A stretch of DNA of 64,000 nt from positions 1-64,000 of the forward strand of contig NZ_CABVHY010000024.1 of the NCBI RefSeq assembly GCF_902497875.1, in the 5' to 3' direction. This DNA is from Pseudomonas fluorescens (GTDB lineage: Bacteria; Pseudomonadota; Gammaproteobacteria; Pseudomonadales; Pseudomonadaceae). Made by a program: the position numbers and the translations under genes. This document shows, one piece after another, positions 34,757-42,872 of the stretch. Position 1 is the first letter of the stretch, and each line of letters starts with the position of its first letter. Under the pieces are notes generated by a model, which was not told where the DNA came from, searched no databases, and worked only from the letters and a program-made list of their open reading frames with translations.

Positions 34757-35083
34757 CTACCTCAAAAGAGCGTTTGTCTGCGCGGGCCAAGAGCTACACC
34801 CCACCTCTGGAGTGTTGTTGGCCCGGCTTTGGCTGCTATGAATGGCATTGACCGCACGCACCGCACCCGATTGTATGCCCGCGATCATCGGCCCTATCTC
34901 TTTGGTCGACTCCTGGGTTCGGTAGGCCAGAGCACGCACTTCATCGGCAACCACCGCGAAACCACACCACGCATCACCGGCACGGGCCGCTTCAATAGCG
35001 GCGTTCAGTGCCAGCAGATTGGTTTGATCGGCGATAGAGCCCCGCACAGAGACAGACCAAGACACTAAAGCCTTCCACGACAT
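34757..35083 (-). pseudogene. Fragment of a methyl-accepting chemotaxis protein
   Basis: Contains only the hairpin-tip core of the MCP signalling domain: TNLLALNAAIEAARAG, then GFAVVADEVRALAYRTQESTKEI. Both sides are unrelated to an MCP, and the usual GRGFAVVAD reads WCGFAVVAD. A start-less remnant between the MocR gene and the XRE gene. Confidence 0.75.
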
Positions 35084-35170
35084 TGTTGAGAGCCCGCGGT
35101 ATACAGGCGCGCAGCATTTTGATGAGGCTGTACACTCAAATTAATCAACCCTCAGAAAAAAGGAGGCTAT

Positions 35171-35500
35171 ATGAGCGATATGGGTGCCAGATTGAAGGAA
35201 GAACGAAAACGCCTCGGGCTTTCGCAGCATGAATTAGGGGCTCTTGGGGCAATCGAGGCGAACGCCCAAGGCATGTATGAGCGCGGAACGCGGTTCCCGA
35301 ATGCCACCTACCTTTCCTCAATCGCCAAGGCGGGAGTGGACATTTTGTACGTGGTGACAGGAGTCAAGAAGGTCCTCGCAGCTGACAGCATCAGTGAAAT
35401 GGACACAAAGGTGTTGCATGAGCTGGATGGTCTGCCGAAAGACGTGCAGGAGGACATCAAACAGCTGATTACGACGCTCTTCGAAGGCGACGAAAAGTAA
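35171..35500 (+). CDS. XRE-family transcriptional regulator
   Basis: A 109-residue protein with an N-terminal helix-turn-helix: MSDMGARLKEERKRLGLSQ, HELGALGAIEANAQGMYERGTRFPNATYLSSIA. The C-terminal acidic helix may dimerise. AAAAAAGGAGGCTAT precedes the ATG. It resembles phage-type regulators but has no phage neighbours. Confidence 0.85.
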   Translation: MSDMGARLKEERKRLGLSQHELGALGAIEANAQGMYERGTRFPNATYLSSIAKAGVDILYVVTGVKKVLAADSISEMDTKVLHELDGLPKDVQEDIKQLITTLFEGDEK

Positions 35501-35647
35501 TAGGGCTCAATCCCGTCAATAACTTAGCGTTGTATATTGCTACAGTAGTTCCCCTTCTACGGCGTTCTACCGACCTCAAACTCCCGCTGCTACGCTGACC
35601 TCATAACCGAGGATTTGCGGCGCCCAATTCAGACCTGCTCCCTTCAG

Positions 35648-35672
35648 TAAAAAGGCCTCTTTCGAGACCTTT
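35648..35672 (-). terminator. Rho-independent terminator
   Basis: AAAGGTCTC/GAGGCCTTT-type stem followed by TTTTTAC in the minus direction, just past the large secreted-protein gene. Confidence 0.7.
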
Positions 35673-35692
35673 CTTCTGAACCTGGCTTTTGA

Positions 35693-38446
35693 TTAAACGA
35701 TGAAATCCCACTGCGCTGCCGATTGTACGTTTGCGCTCATTTCGATGGCGGCAACGAACGCGCTCGCCACATCCTTCAGGCTCATGCCATGGTCTTGAAT
35801 CTGCGTGATCCAATACGCCTTGCCAGCGGCTTCGGCGTTGCGATTGAAGATGGCGTGGTACAGCACTTCAACATTGTTGCCGATGTCATTGGTGATGACA
35901 TTGCCATGGGCTGTGTTTTCCGTAGAAGCGATCATGTTCAAGGCGATCTGGCCCAGGTTCTGGATGCCGCTGCTTTGTTGTTGCCCCCAGTACTCAAAAC
36001 CGCTGACGTCGGCCTGACGACCCAGAATGTTCTGATAAAGACCGGCGAGTACGCTCAGTTCTGAACGTGACTCGACGCTGACGTTGCCGTCGCCAAACTG
36101 AAGGGTTTCGACGTTGATCAAGCGGGTCTGTTGCGATGGATCATCGACCCGCGTCACCAGCGTGTGACCGTCTTTTTGCTTGATGACATAGTCGGAACGC
36201 GCGCCGCTGAACACCAGGGTGTCGGCATTCGTACCGCCATGAATCAGGTTGAGCTGGCCCGCTGTGCCGCCGGAAGCCGCAGCGGCGTGGACTTCGATCG
36301 TGTCATTGCCGCCACCAGCGTAAACCTGGCTGTGGCTATTACCCGTCAGGACGAATGTCTGGTTCGCGGCATCACCACTGAGCAGTTGCCCGGACTGATT
36401 GCCAATCACCTTCACTGCGCCCACAACCGAGGCAAAGTCAACATGGTTCAGTTGCAGCGCGCTGCCGGCCGGCAAAGAACTGGCATCGATGACCAGGGCC
36501 GTGTGCTGGCTAGCATCGGCTGAACCATTGATCACCAAAGGGGCCGTCGGCGCACTGCCGCTGGCGGTCACCGGCGTGAGGGTTTGCACCATCAGCGCCG
36601 CATCGCCCACCAGACCGGTGAGAAACGCCAAGCCGTTACCGGTCAAGTGCGCCTGATCGTGGCTGTTGTTGCCAGCGCTGACGGCCTTGATGGACTCGAT
36701 CAGGGACGCCAGAGAGTTACCGGCTGTGCTATTGGCGCCACCCTGCGCTTTAAGGCCGAAACCGATCGGTAGCTGAGCGGAAAGCAGCGTCGTGTTGCCG
36801 TTCTGCGCCAACGGAATGTCGGCAACCCCGGCAGCCCCGGTTTGCTCGACGCGACCGTCGCTGACCACGGGAATGTTGATTTGCTGGCCCAGACCGCCGC
36901 CGGGCAACCCGGTACCCGAGGTAGAAACCGCGACACCGTCGATCGAGACTGCCGAGGAAGCCTCTGGCGCCTTGTTAACCGTCAGTTCGTACAGCGTATT
37001 GACCGCCGTGTTGGTTTCGTCGGCAACACTGACCTTGATACTGGCTTTGCCCTCTTTAGTCGCGACGAATGTGGCGCCCGCCAAATCCGCGTTAAGTACA
37101 TCGGCAGTGGCAATCCTGGACCAGACACTGCCCGTGTGGGTCCAGCCGTTGAGGCCACCAATCTGCCCGTTGACGGCAGTGAGGCTAACCGTCAGATCGG
37201 TGGTGTCGACGTCCCGCACGGTAAAGTTATCCAGGGCCGCCGTGCTACCCGCGGTAATGACCTGACGCGAACCCGGCACGCCCTGAATCGTCGGCAAGTC
37301 ATTACTGCCGTTGATGACCAGCTGCAGGATGGTCTGGTTGCTGCCGCCGTTTCCGTCATCGGCATTGAGGGTGTAGCTCAGGACCAGTTGCTCGCCGGCT
37401 TTGAGGTACTTGAAGGTTTCGCTGCCCGAATTGAACGACCAGGTCAGGCTTCCCTGGGTTTGCGTACCATCGAGCGCTGGCGTCGGCGACAGGCTGATCA
37501 TCGCCAGCATATCGCTGTTGGTCGGCTGTCGGCTGTTGGAGGTCACTACCACGCCGCTGCTGTCTTTCTGCTCGATCGTCAGTGCCGTTGCGGTAACGGT
37601 GACGATGTCGCGGTCGGCATCGGAAATCGCCAGTTTGTTGGTCGATTGCAGGCCGGTACTGCCCTGATTGAGGGTATAGCCGGATGACAGTTGAGTTGAG
37701 TACTGCATAGCACGCGGGATGATGTCGGTGACCCAAGCGTTCGTGCTGCTTGAGCCAGTCGTCACATCTTGCAAATACTGGGGCGCTGCAGTCTGGAATC
37801 CAGTGCCGGCGATGCCGGCACCGTAGTAATCGAAGCCGAGGACAATGACACTGCCGGCGCCATGAGTAATCACCGCAACCACGGCGTTGTCGTCCTTGCC
37901 GTAAATGGCCTTGAAGTTGGAGACAGTGCCCCTGCCGATAGAGTCAGTCGCATCCGTATTGCCCAACGTGGCCGGTCCTCCGGCAAAAGGCGTACCTGAT
38001 GCATTGGCCATGTTGAGCGACCAACTGCTACCGCTCTGGCTGGTCAGATCCCAGCCGAAAACTGAATTCAGGAAGACGGTGTCTGGGGAACCACTCGTGC
38101 CTGTCATCATGATCACGCCGCCTTTGCTCACCCAATTCTCGAGGGCGGCTTTGGCATCTGCCGGCAGGAATGTGAGACTGGAAGGATTACCAGCCTCCAT
38201 GTCGGTCATGAAGAAAAACCCGCTGGCGGCCAGCTTGGTGGCGAAATCCGGATCAGCAAAGCTCTTGATGGACGTATCAAGGTTATAGTGGCCGCCCTTA
38301 TTGATGACCGACTGAATGATGCTGGCCAGGTTGGCGTTTTCAGTTCCAACACCCGGTATGGCATCCGAACCGTTGAGATTCGGTTGGCTGTAAACGGAGA
38401 CTTGGGTGGTGGTCGACAATGTTGCGAACTTGGGTGCGCTATTCAT
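35693..38446 (-). CDS. Large secreted/adhesin-like protein with C-terminal DUF4214
   Basis: A 917-residue protein. The N-terminal 230 residues resemble a glutamine-amidotransferase/ThuA-like fold (LENWVSKGGVIMMTGT, GAGSVIVLGFDYYGAG). The middle holds cadherin/VCBS-like repeats (DADRDIVTVTATALTIEQ; ADDGNGGSNQTILQLVINGSND). A DTLVFSGARSDYVIKQKDG-type RTX linker follows, and the C-terminus is DUF4214 (LAGLYQNILGRQADVSGFEYW), found in S-layer and type I secreted proteins. No Sec signal, so type I export is likely; no T1SS genes adjoin. ATG 38446 is used; a TTG three codons upstream is possible. Confidence 0.8.
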   Translation of the reverse strand: MNSAPKFATLSTTTQVSVYSQPNLNGSDAIPGVGTENANLASIIQSVINKGGHYNLDTSIKSFADPDFATKLAASGFFFMTDMEAGNPSSLTFLPADAKAALENWVSKGGVIMMTGTSGSPDTVFLNSVFGWDLTSQSGSSWSLNMANASGTPFAGGPATLGNTDATDSIGRGTVSNFKAIYGKDDNAVVAVITHGAGSVIVLGFDYYGAGIAGTGFQTAAPQYLQDVTTGSSSTNAWVTDIIPRAMQYSTQLSSGYTLNQGSTGLQSTNKLAISDADRDIVTVTATALTIEQKDSSGVVVTSNSRQPTNSDMLAMISLSPTPALDGTQTQGSLTWSFNSGSETFKYLKAGEQLVLSYTLNADDGNGGSNQTILQLVINGSNDLPTIQGVPGSRQVITAGSTAALDNFTVRDVDTTDLTVSLTAVNGQIGGLNGWTHTGSVWSRIATADVLNADLAGATFVATKEGKASIKVSVADETNTAVNTLYELTVNKAPEASSAVSIDGVAVSTSGTGLPGGGLGQQINIPVVSDGRVEQTGAAGVADIPLAQNGNTTLLSAQLPIGFGLKAQGGANSTAGNSLASLIESIKAVSAGNNSHDQAHLTGNGLAFLTGLVGDAALMVQTLTPVTASGSAPTAPLVINGSADASQHTALVIDASSLPAGSALQLNHVDFASVVGAVKVIGNQSGQLLSGDAANQTFVLTGNSHSQVYAGGGNDTIEVHAAAASGGTAGQLNLIHGGTNADTLVFSGARSDYVIKQKDGHTLVTRVDDPSQQTRLINVETLQFGDGNVSVESRSELSVLAGLYQNILGRQADVSGFEYWGQQQSSGIQNLGQIALNMIASTENTAHGNVITNDIGNNVEVLYHAIFNRNAEAAGKAYWITQIQDHGMSLKDVASAFVAAIEMSANVQSAAQWDFIV

Positions 38447-38696
38447 TGGAATCAAGGGAGGCCTGCCTGCTTTATAAATTAGGGGCCCAACCCTGCTTTC
38501 CCATACTTGTCAAAAAAATCAGGGAACGTCGAGAGGGCGAGCCGAACTGTCGACAATTCGCACTTAATACATGCCCGCCCAGATAAAGGCAAGTGGCCAC
38601 CATTGCGACCGCTGGAAAAACGATGACACCGGTCTATTGAGGCCCCCTCTCGCGTCGGGCACACTTCCACGGACTATTTAAAAAAGGAATTTACGG

Positions 38697-38951
38697 ATGC
38701 CATTCTCATTGGAAGAAAGAACCGCGTTGCTCGCGCTCAAGGGTGTAGGCCCTACCGTCATTACTCGGTTAGAGCAGATGGGCATCGAATCGCTGACTGA
38801 ACTCAGAAAATCGGATGTTGGTGACATCTTGGCCCAAGCATCCGCAGCATTAGGTTCGACGTGCTGGAAGAACAGCCCTCAAGCCAGAGCAGCTATCACC
38901 GCAGCCGTCGAGCTTGCGCGTCAATTAACGCAGAGCAATCCAGTCCGGTAG
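38697..38951 (+). CDS. Helix-hairpin-helix protein (Cdd1/pathogenicity-locus type)
   Basis: An 84-residue protein with a helix-hairpin-helix: LALKGVGPTVITRLEQMGIESLTELRKSDVGDI. The single-domain form matches the Cdd1/'pathogenicity locus' family, possibly DNA binding. AAGGAATTTACGG precedes the ATG. It lies just before repeat copy B and the tRNA-Leu fragment. Confidence 0.75.
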   Translation: MPFSLEERTALLALKGVGPTVITRLEQMGIESLTELRKSDVGDILAQASAALGSTCWKNSPQARAAITAAVELARQLTQSNPVR

Positions 38952-39016
38952 GCGCGTTCGATTGCCTCCCAGTCGGGTTGCTTGGGGTCATCGAGTTATT
39001 TTTACCTTGGCAGATG

Positions 39017-39087
39017 ACTCTACTTTTGCGGACCAGAAACGAACAAGGGTTTGCGTTAGCTTTCGCTCGCAAACCCTTGATTTTAGA
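39017..39087. repeat. 71-bp direct repeat, copy B (native tRNA-Leu terminator)
   Basis: 65/71 identity to 28126-28196. Its hairpin (AAGGGTTTGCG...CGCAAACCCTT) directly abuts the 59-bp tRNA-Leu 3' fragment, so this is most likely the original terminator of tRNA-Leu before the element integrated. Confidence 0.85.
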
Positions 39088-39145
39088 TGGTGCCCGAAGC
39101 CGGAATCGAACCGGCACGCCCTTACGAGCGGGGGATTTTAAGTCC
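39087..39145. repeat. Attachment-site repeat (3' fragment of tRNA-Leu)
   Basis: Identical over 59 bases to 57512-57570 within tRNA-Leu, including the CCA end, T-arm and part of the anticodon stem. It diverges at base 39146. It is not a functional tRNA, as the 5' half is absent. Confidence 0.92.
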
Positions 39146-39187
39146 TCCGACAAACCGAGGAAATAGAAGGCTCTGACTGGTGTTCGC

Positions 39188-39258
39188 GTTCCGCAATATT
39201 TGCTTTTCTGCTTCCATGTGAGCCTTTGTTTGCAAGACCCTCAAAATAATTGCGGAAC
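39188..39258. promoter_or_regulatory. Paired TTGCGGAAC sites at left end of element
   Basis: GTTCCGCAA at 39188-39196 and the inverse TTGCGGAAC at 39250-39258, within 115 bases of the attachment repeat. Two more copies lie at the other end (57434, 57453). Likely arm-type integrase binding sites. Confidence 0.45.
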
Positions 39259-39417
39259 GAAAAATCCAACGAATTCGCAGCCTGACCCAGCTCCGGAATA
39301 TTTCATTATTATGCATAATCGGCATAGCGCACGCTGCGATATTCTCTAGAAAACATCATCCCGCCGTCCCGCCAGAGCAGTTGCACCCCATGCTGGGGGC
39401 TAAACACACCTAACCTA

Positions 39418-39663
39418 TTGTTTTATAAAGGATACATATCCTATACCGGGTGGAAAACCATACGCTTTTTTGCGCTTATGCAAACGGTAAACCGTGGCCT
39501 GCAGCGGTGGTTTTGCGCACGCACCTCTGGTTATCTCATCGATGAGCAGGTGATCCCGCCCTCGACGATTTGTCTGCATAAGCCTTACACGCTGGATCAG
39601 TTAGAGACGGCCATCGCCACAGCTCTTCAAATGCAATGCCACTCTAGGAATTTCAAAATCTAG
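39418..39663 (+). pseudogene. Remnant of a response-regulator receiver domain
   Basis: An 81-codon frame whose second half reads VIPPSTICLHKPYTLDQLETAIATAL, the end of a CheY-like receiver (the KPY lysine and final helix). The N-terminal phospho-acceptor part is missing. Probably a fragment. Confidence 0.5.
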
Positions 39664-39870
39664 ACACGCGCGGACCTTATCTGGATGAGATGTTACTCAC
39701 CATCTGAAAAGCCGAGCAGGCTGTAAACCCCATGAAACAACGGCTTACATAAGAACATCAATTACTGGATATTTTACAGTTTGTACCTACGCTCTTCGCG
39801 GGGGATCCAATTTTTAAGGACGGTCGGGGGCTCGTCTCAGGGTACTCACGCAAGTGCGCAGGAGCTCGAC

Positions 39871-41487
39871 ATGAACCGGACAAAGTTATCAACGGCGTTC
39901 GTTGTATCAGTACTGTTGTCTGCAATGGTTTTCCCCGGCCTCTCTCAAGCAGCCGACAAAACAGTCCCCAACATTGTGGTCATCATGGGTGACGATATTG
40001 GCTGGTCCAACATCGGTGTCTACAACCAGGGCATGATGGCCGGTCGAACCCCCAACCTCGACCAGCTCGCGGCTGAAGGCATGCGTTTCACCGACTACTA
40101 CGCCGAGGCCAGTTGCACCGCAGGGCGGGCCAACTTCATTACCGGCGAACTGCCGATCCGTACCGGGATGACCACTGTCGGGCAGGCCGGCTCTCCCATT
40201 GGTATTCCCGCCGAAGCGGTCACCATCGCCACCACACTCAAGTCCATGGGTTACGCCACCGGTCAGTTCGGCAAGAACCACTTGGGCGACTTGAACGAAT
40301 TCCTGCCGACCGTGCATGGTTTCGACGAGTTCTTCGGTTATCTCTATCACCTCGACGCCATGGAAGATCCGGCGCACCCCAATTATCCGCAAGATCTTCT
40401 ACCCACCGTCGGCCCGCGGAATATGGTTCACAGCTGGGCCACGACGACTGACGATACGACCGTGATGCCCCGCTGGGGCAAGGTCGGCAAACAGAAAATC
40501 GAAGACGCCGGAACGCTCTATCCGGAGCGGATGAAAACCGTCGACGACGAGATTCGCGACAAAGCTTTCACCTTCATCGACAAGGCCAAGCAGGACAACA
40601 AACCGTTCTTCCTGTGGCTCAATCCGACCCGCATGCACATCGTCACGCACCTGTCCGACAAGTACGAAGCCATGCGCAACGCGCAAAATGGCTGGTCGGA
40701 GCAGGAAGCCGGCATGGCGCAGCTCGACGACATCGTCGGCGACGTGATGGCCAAGCTGAAAAAAGACGGCATGGATGACAACACCATTGTGTTGTTCACC
40801 ACTGACAATGGCGCGGAAAACTTCACCTGGCCGGATGGCGGCACCACGCCGTTTGCCATGGGTAAAGGAACGGTAATGGAAGGTGGTTTCCGGGTGCCGG
40901 CGATCGTTCGTTGGCCGGGCAAAGTACCGGCAAACACGGTGGCCAATGGCATCATGTCCGGAATGGACTGGTTCCCGACCTTCGTCGCGGCGGCCGGCAA
41001 CCCGAACATCAGCGCCGAACTGCTCAAGGGTAAACAACTGGGCGATACCACTTACAAAGTGCACCTGGACGGCTATGACCAAACACCAATGATCACTGGC
41101 AAAGGTCCGTCGAACCGCCATGAGATCTTCTACTTCGGCGAAAGCACGCTGGGCGCAATCCGTATCGATGACTTCAAGTACCGCTTCATTGACCAGCCTG
41201 GTGGCTGGCTAGGGGCAAAAACCACGCTGGACATGCCGATCCTGACCAACCTGCGTCTCGACCCGTTCGAACGCGCCGGATGGCCGGAAAACATGGCGGC
41301 CAATGGCTCGTTGGAGTATTTCGAGTGGTTCAAATTCCAGTTCTGGCGATTTGTGTTTGTGCAGCAGCAGGTGGTCAAACTGGCTGAAACCGCGGTTGAG
41401 TTCCCGCCCATGCAAAAAGGCGCGAGCTTCAACCTCGAAGCAGTCAAAGCCAAGATCGAAGCGGCCCGGGCGGCCATGGGCAAGTAA
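39871..41487 (+). CDS. Secreted sulfatase with CTAGR active site
   Basis: A 538-residue exported protein (signal peptide ending near LSQA-ADKT). It is a type I sulfatase/alkaline-phosphatase-superfamily enzyme: metal ligands in GDDIGWSN, catalytic cysteine C82 in ASCTAGRANF, TTDNGAENF for metal binding, and GKGTVMEGGFRVPAIVRWPG. The cysteine must become formylglycine. The motif is C-T-A-G-R rather than C-X-P-S-R, a less common variant. RBS AGGAG before the ATG. It hydrolyses sulfate esters in the periplasm or outside; the substrate is unknown. No formylglycine-generating enzyme is in the window. Confidence 0.9.
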   Translation: MNRTKLSTAFVVSVLLSAMVFPGLSQAADKTVPNIVVIMGDDIGWSNIGVYNQGMMAGRTPNLDQLAAEGMRFTDYYAEASCTAGRANFITGELPIRTGMTTVGQAGSPIGIPAEAVTIATTLKSMGYATGQFGKNHLGDLNEFLPTVHGFDEFFGYLYHLDAMEDPAHPNYPQDLLPTVGPRNMVHSWATTTDDTTVMPRWGKVGKQKIEDAGTLYPERMKTVDDEIRDKAFTFIDKAKQDNKPFFLWLNPTRMHIVTHLSDKYEAMRNAQNGWSEQEAGMAQLDDIVGDVMAKLKKDGMDDNTIVLFTTDNGAENFTWPDGGTTPFAMGKGTVMEGGFRVPAIVRWPGKVPANTVANGIMSGMDWFPTFVAAAGNPNISAELLKGKQLGDTTYKVHLDGYDQTPMITGKGPSNRHEIFYFGESTLGAIRIDDFKYRFIDQPGGWLGAKTTLDMPILTNLRLDPFERAGWPENMAANGSLEYFEWFKFQFWRFVFVQQQVVKLAETAVEFPPMQKGASFNLEAVKAKIEAARAAMGK

Positions 41488-41556
41488 GCAGTTGAATTCG
41501 CGGGTGGCCAGCGCTCGCCACCCGCGTTCATGACGGACATTTGCTGAGGTGACCCC

Positions 41557-41626
41557 ATGCAGATAAAAACATCCGCCCTGCCCGCCATTACCCTGTGTGC
41601 CCTGTGCAGTCAGCAAGCAGCCTCGC
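41557..41626 (+). pseudogene. Remnant of FadL-type porin signal peptide
   Basis: MQIKTSALPAITLCALCSQQA closely matches MPTRTTALPAFTLLALCCQQA of the porin at 45950, then homology stops. It has its own TGAGGTGACC leader. It appears to be the start of a lost porin gene behind the first sulfatase. Confidence 0.6.
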
Positions 41627-41893
41627 ATGCCAGGCCAGCTAATCGGGATCGAGTCATACAGCGTCGGCGGCATGGTCGACATCCACGACCGTCGTCCAGT
41701 GGCGTTGTCACCGGAACTGGCCCGGGAATGGCTGGCCCCCGCTACACCGAAGGAGCGCGCTGAACAAATGGTACTTCTCTAGGGCGAGTCGGCCGAGGCT
41801 TTCGAGTGGTTTAAGGTTGATCGGGCGGTGGGTAATGTGCGAAATCTTGGGTCGGAGCTGATTGAGCCAATCAGTGAGTCGATGTTCTGGTGA
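41627..41893 (+). pseudogene. C-terminal fragment of an SRAP (YedK/HMCES) peptidase with in-frame TAG
   Basis: Reads GGMVDIHDRRPVALSPELAREW, then after an in-frame TAG at 41780 FEWFKVDRAVGNVRNLGSELIEP. This matches the E. coli YedK C-terminus (VDIHDRRPLVLSPEAAREW, SRAVGNVKNQGAELIQP). The N-terminal catalytic Cys2 part is missing. SRAP proteins crosslink to abasic sites in single-stranded DNA. It is fused directly to the porin remnant. Confidence 0.8.
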
Positions 41894-42099
41894 TACTGGG
41901 CAGAACTCATACTGAACTGGACTCGCTCATTGTCCACCAAGCAGTGATACAAGTCAGTGCCACCATTTCATCGAAAGGAAATCGATGCCTTAGCGACCAA
42001 GAAGGGTTACAGCGTCATCATTAAGGATGCGCAACGCCGTGTTAATAAGCTATACCCAATAGTCCCCCACCGCACTTCTTCCATTATTGGAGGTTGGCA

Positions 42100-42549
42100 A
42101 TGAAACCCTGTATCCCCATGGCAACGCTATTGATCACCGCGAGTCTCTTTGGCTGCACCAACTCATCAAACCAATCAATGAACTTTCCTTTGGCAGCGAC
42201 CCACAAAAATCCGGGTCGAATTGCCAATACCACGTTGACCGGCGCGGGCAATCAGACCAACTTTGACTTCTACATTAGCGGGGTTCCAACCGGGACTATC
42301 TTACCCCCGCGTTTATTCACGTTCATCAATAAAGGCAGCTGCCAGCAACCCGGACCAGACGCCTACGCAATGAACGACAAGGTCAACACTGAACCCAATG
42401 CGGGTACCGGTGGCTGGACCTTTTACAGAAGCGCGCCGATGCCCATGTCAGACCTGCTCTCCGGCAAGTACTCCGTTGTCGTGCGTACCTCACCCGAGGA
42501 TGGCAACGTCGATATTTTCTGCGGCGATATCGCGCAAGCGACTCGATGA
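42100..42549 (+). CDS. Putative lipoprotein of the sulfatase cluster
   Basis: A 149-residue protein with MKPCIPMATLLITASLFGC, lipobox LFGC. The mature part (GAGNQTNFDFYISGVPTGT, FTFINKGSCQQPGPDAYAMND) is all-beta in style and has a disulfide-capable pair. TTGGAGGTTGGCA precedes the ATG. Function unknown; it lies between the two sulfatases. Confidence 0.7.
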   Translation: MKPCIPMATLLITASLFGCTNSSNQSMNFPLAATHKNPGRIANTTLTGAGNQTNFDFYISGVPTGTILPPRLFTFINKGSCQQPGPDAYAMNDKVNTEPNAGTGGWTFYRSAPMPMSDLLSGKYSVVVRTSPEDGNVDIFCGDIAQATR

Positions 42550-42872
42550 ATGGCCCTGATTATATGTGAATCGAGAAGCACCATATCTGGCGATTGCCTT
42601 GCTGTTTATCGTATTGATGATGGGTGCACATACAGTTTGTAATCCTGGCGTTACATACACCAGCGAAAACATTACAATCGCCACGCTCACTTGACAAAAC
42701 CGCACTAGACTCTTTCCTGCGCCTTAACCCGTGCATGGTCATGCAGTAAGGGGAAGTGATTCTGTACGCAGTACCTTAGGCTAATGACTCGGTGGTCAAT
42801 GCACCAAGGGACAATGTTGATGTGCACTCATCACCTGGTTGCTAACACCATGAAACAACGAGGATTCCTGGT
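42550..42872. other. Intergenic stretch, no gene seen
   Basis: About 320 bases, more AT-rich in places than the flanks. It should carry the promoter of the second sulfatase. No repeat or RNA seen. Confidence 0.4.

Noticed and set aside
39087..39145. Second tRNA-Leu gene
   Set aside because: Only the 3' 59 bases are present; the D-arm and 5' acceptor are missing.
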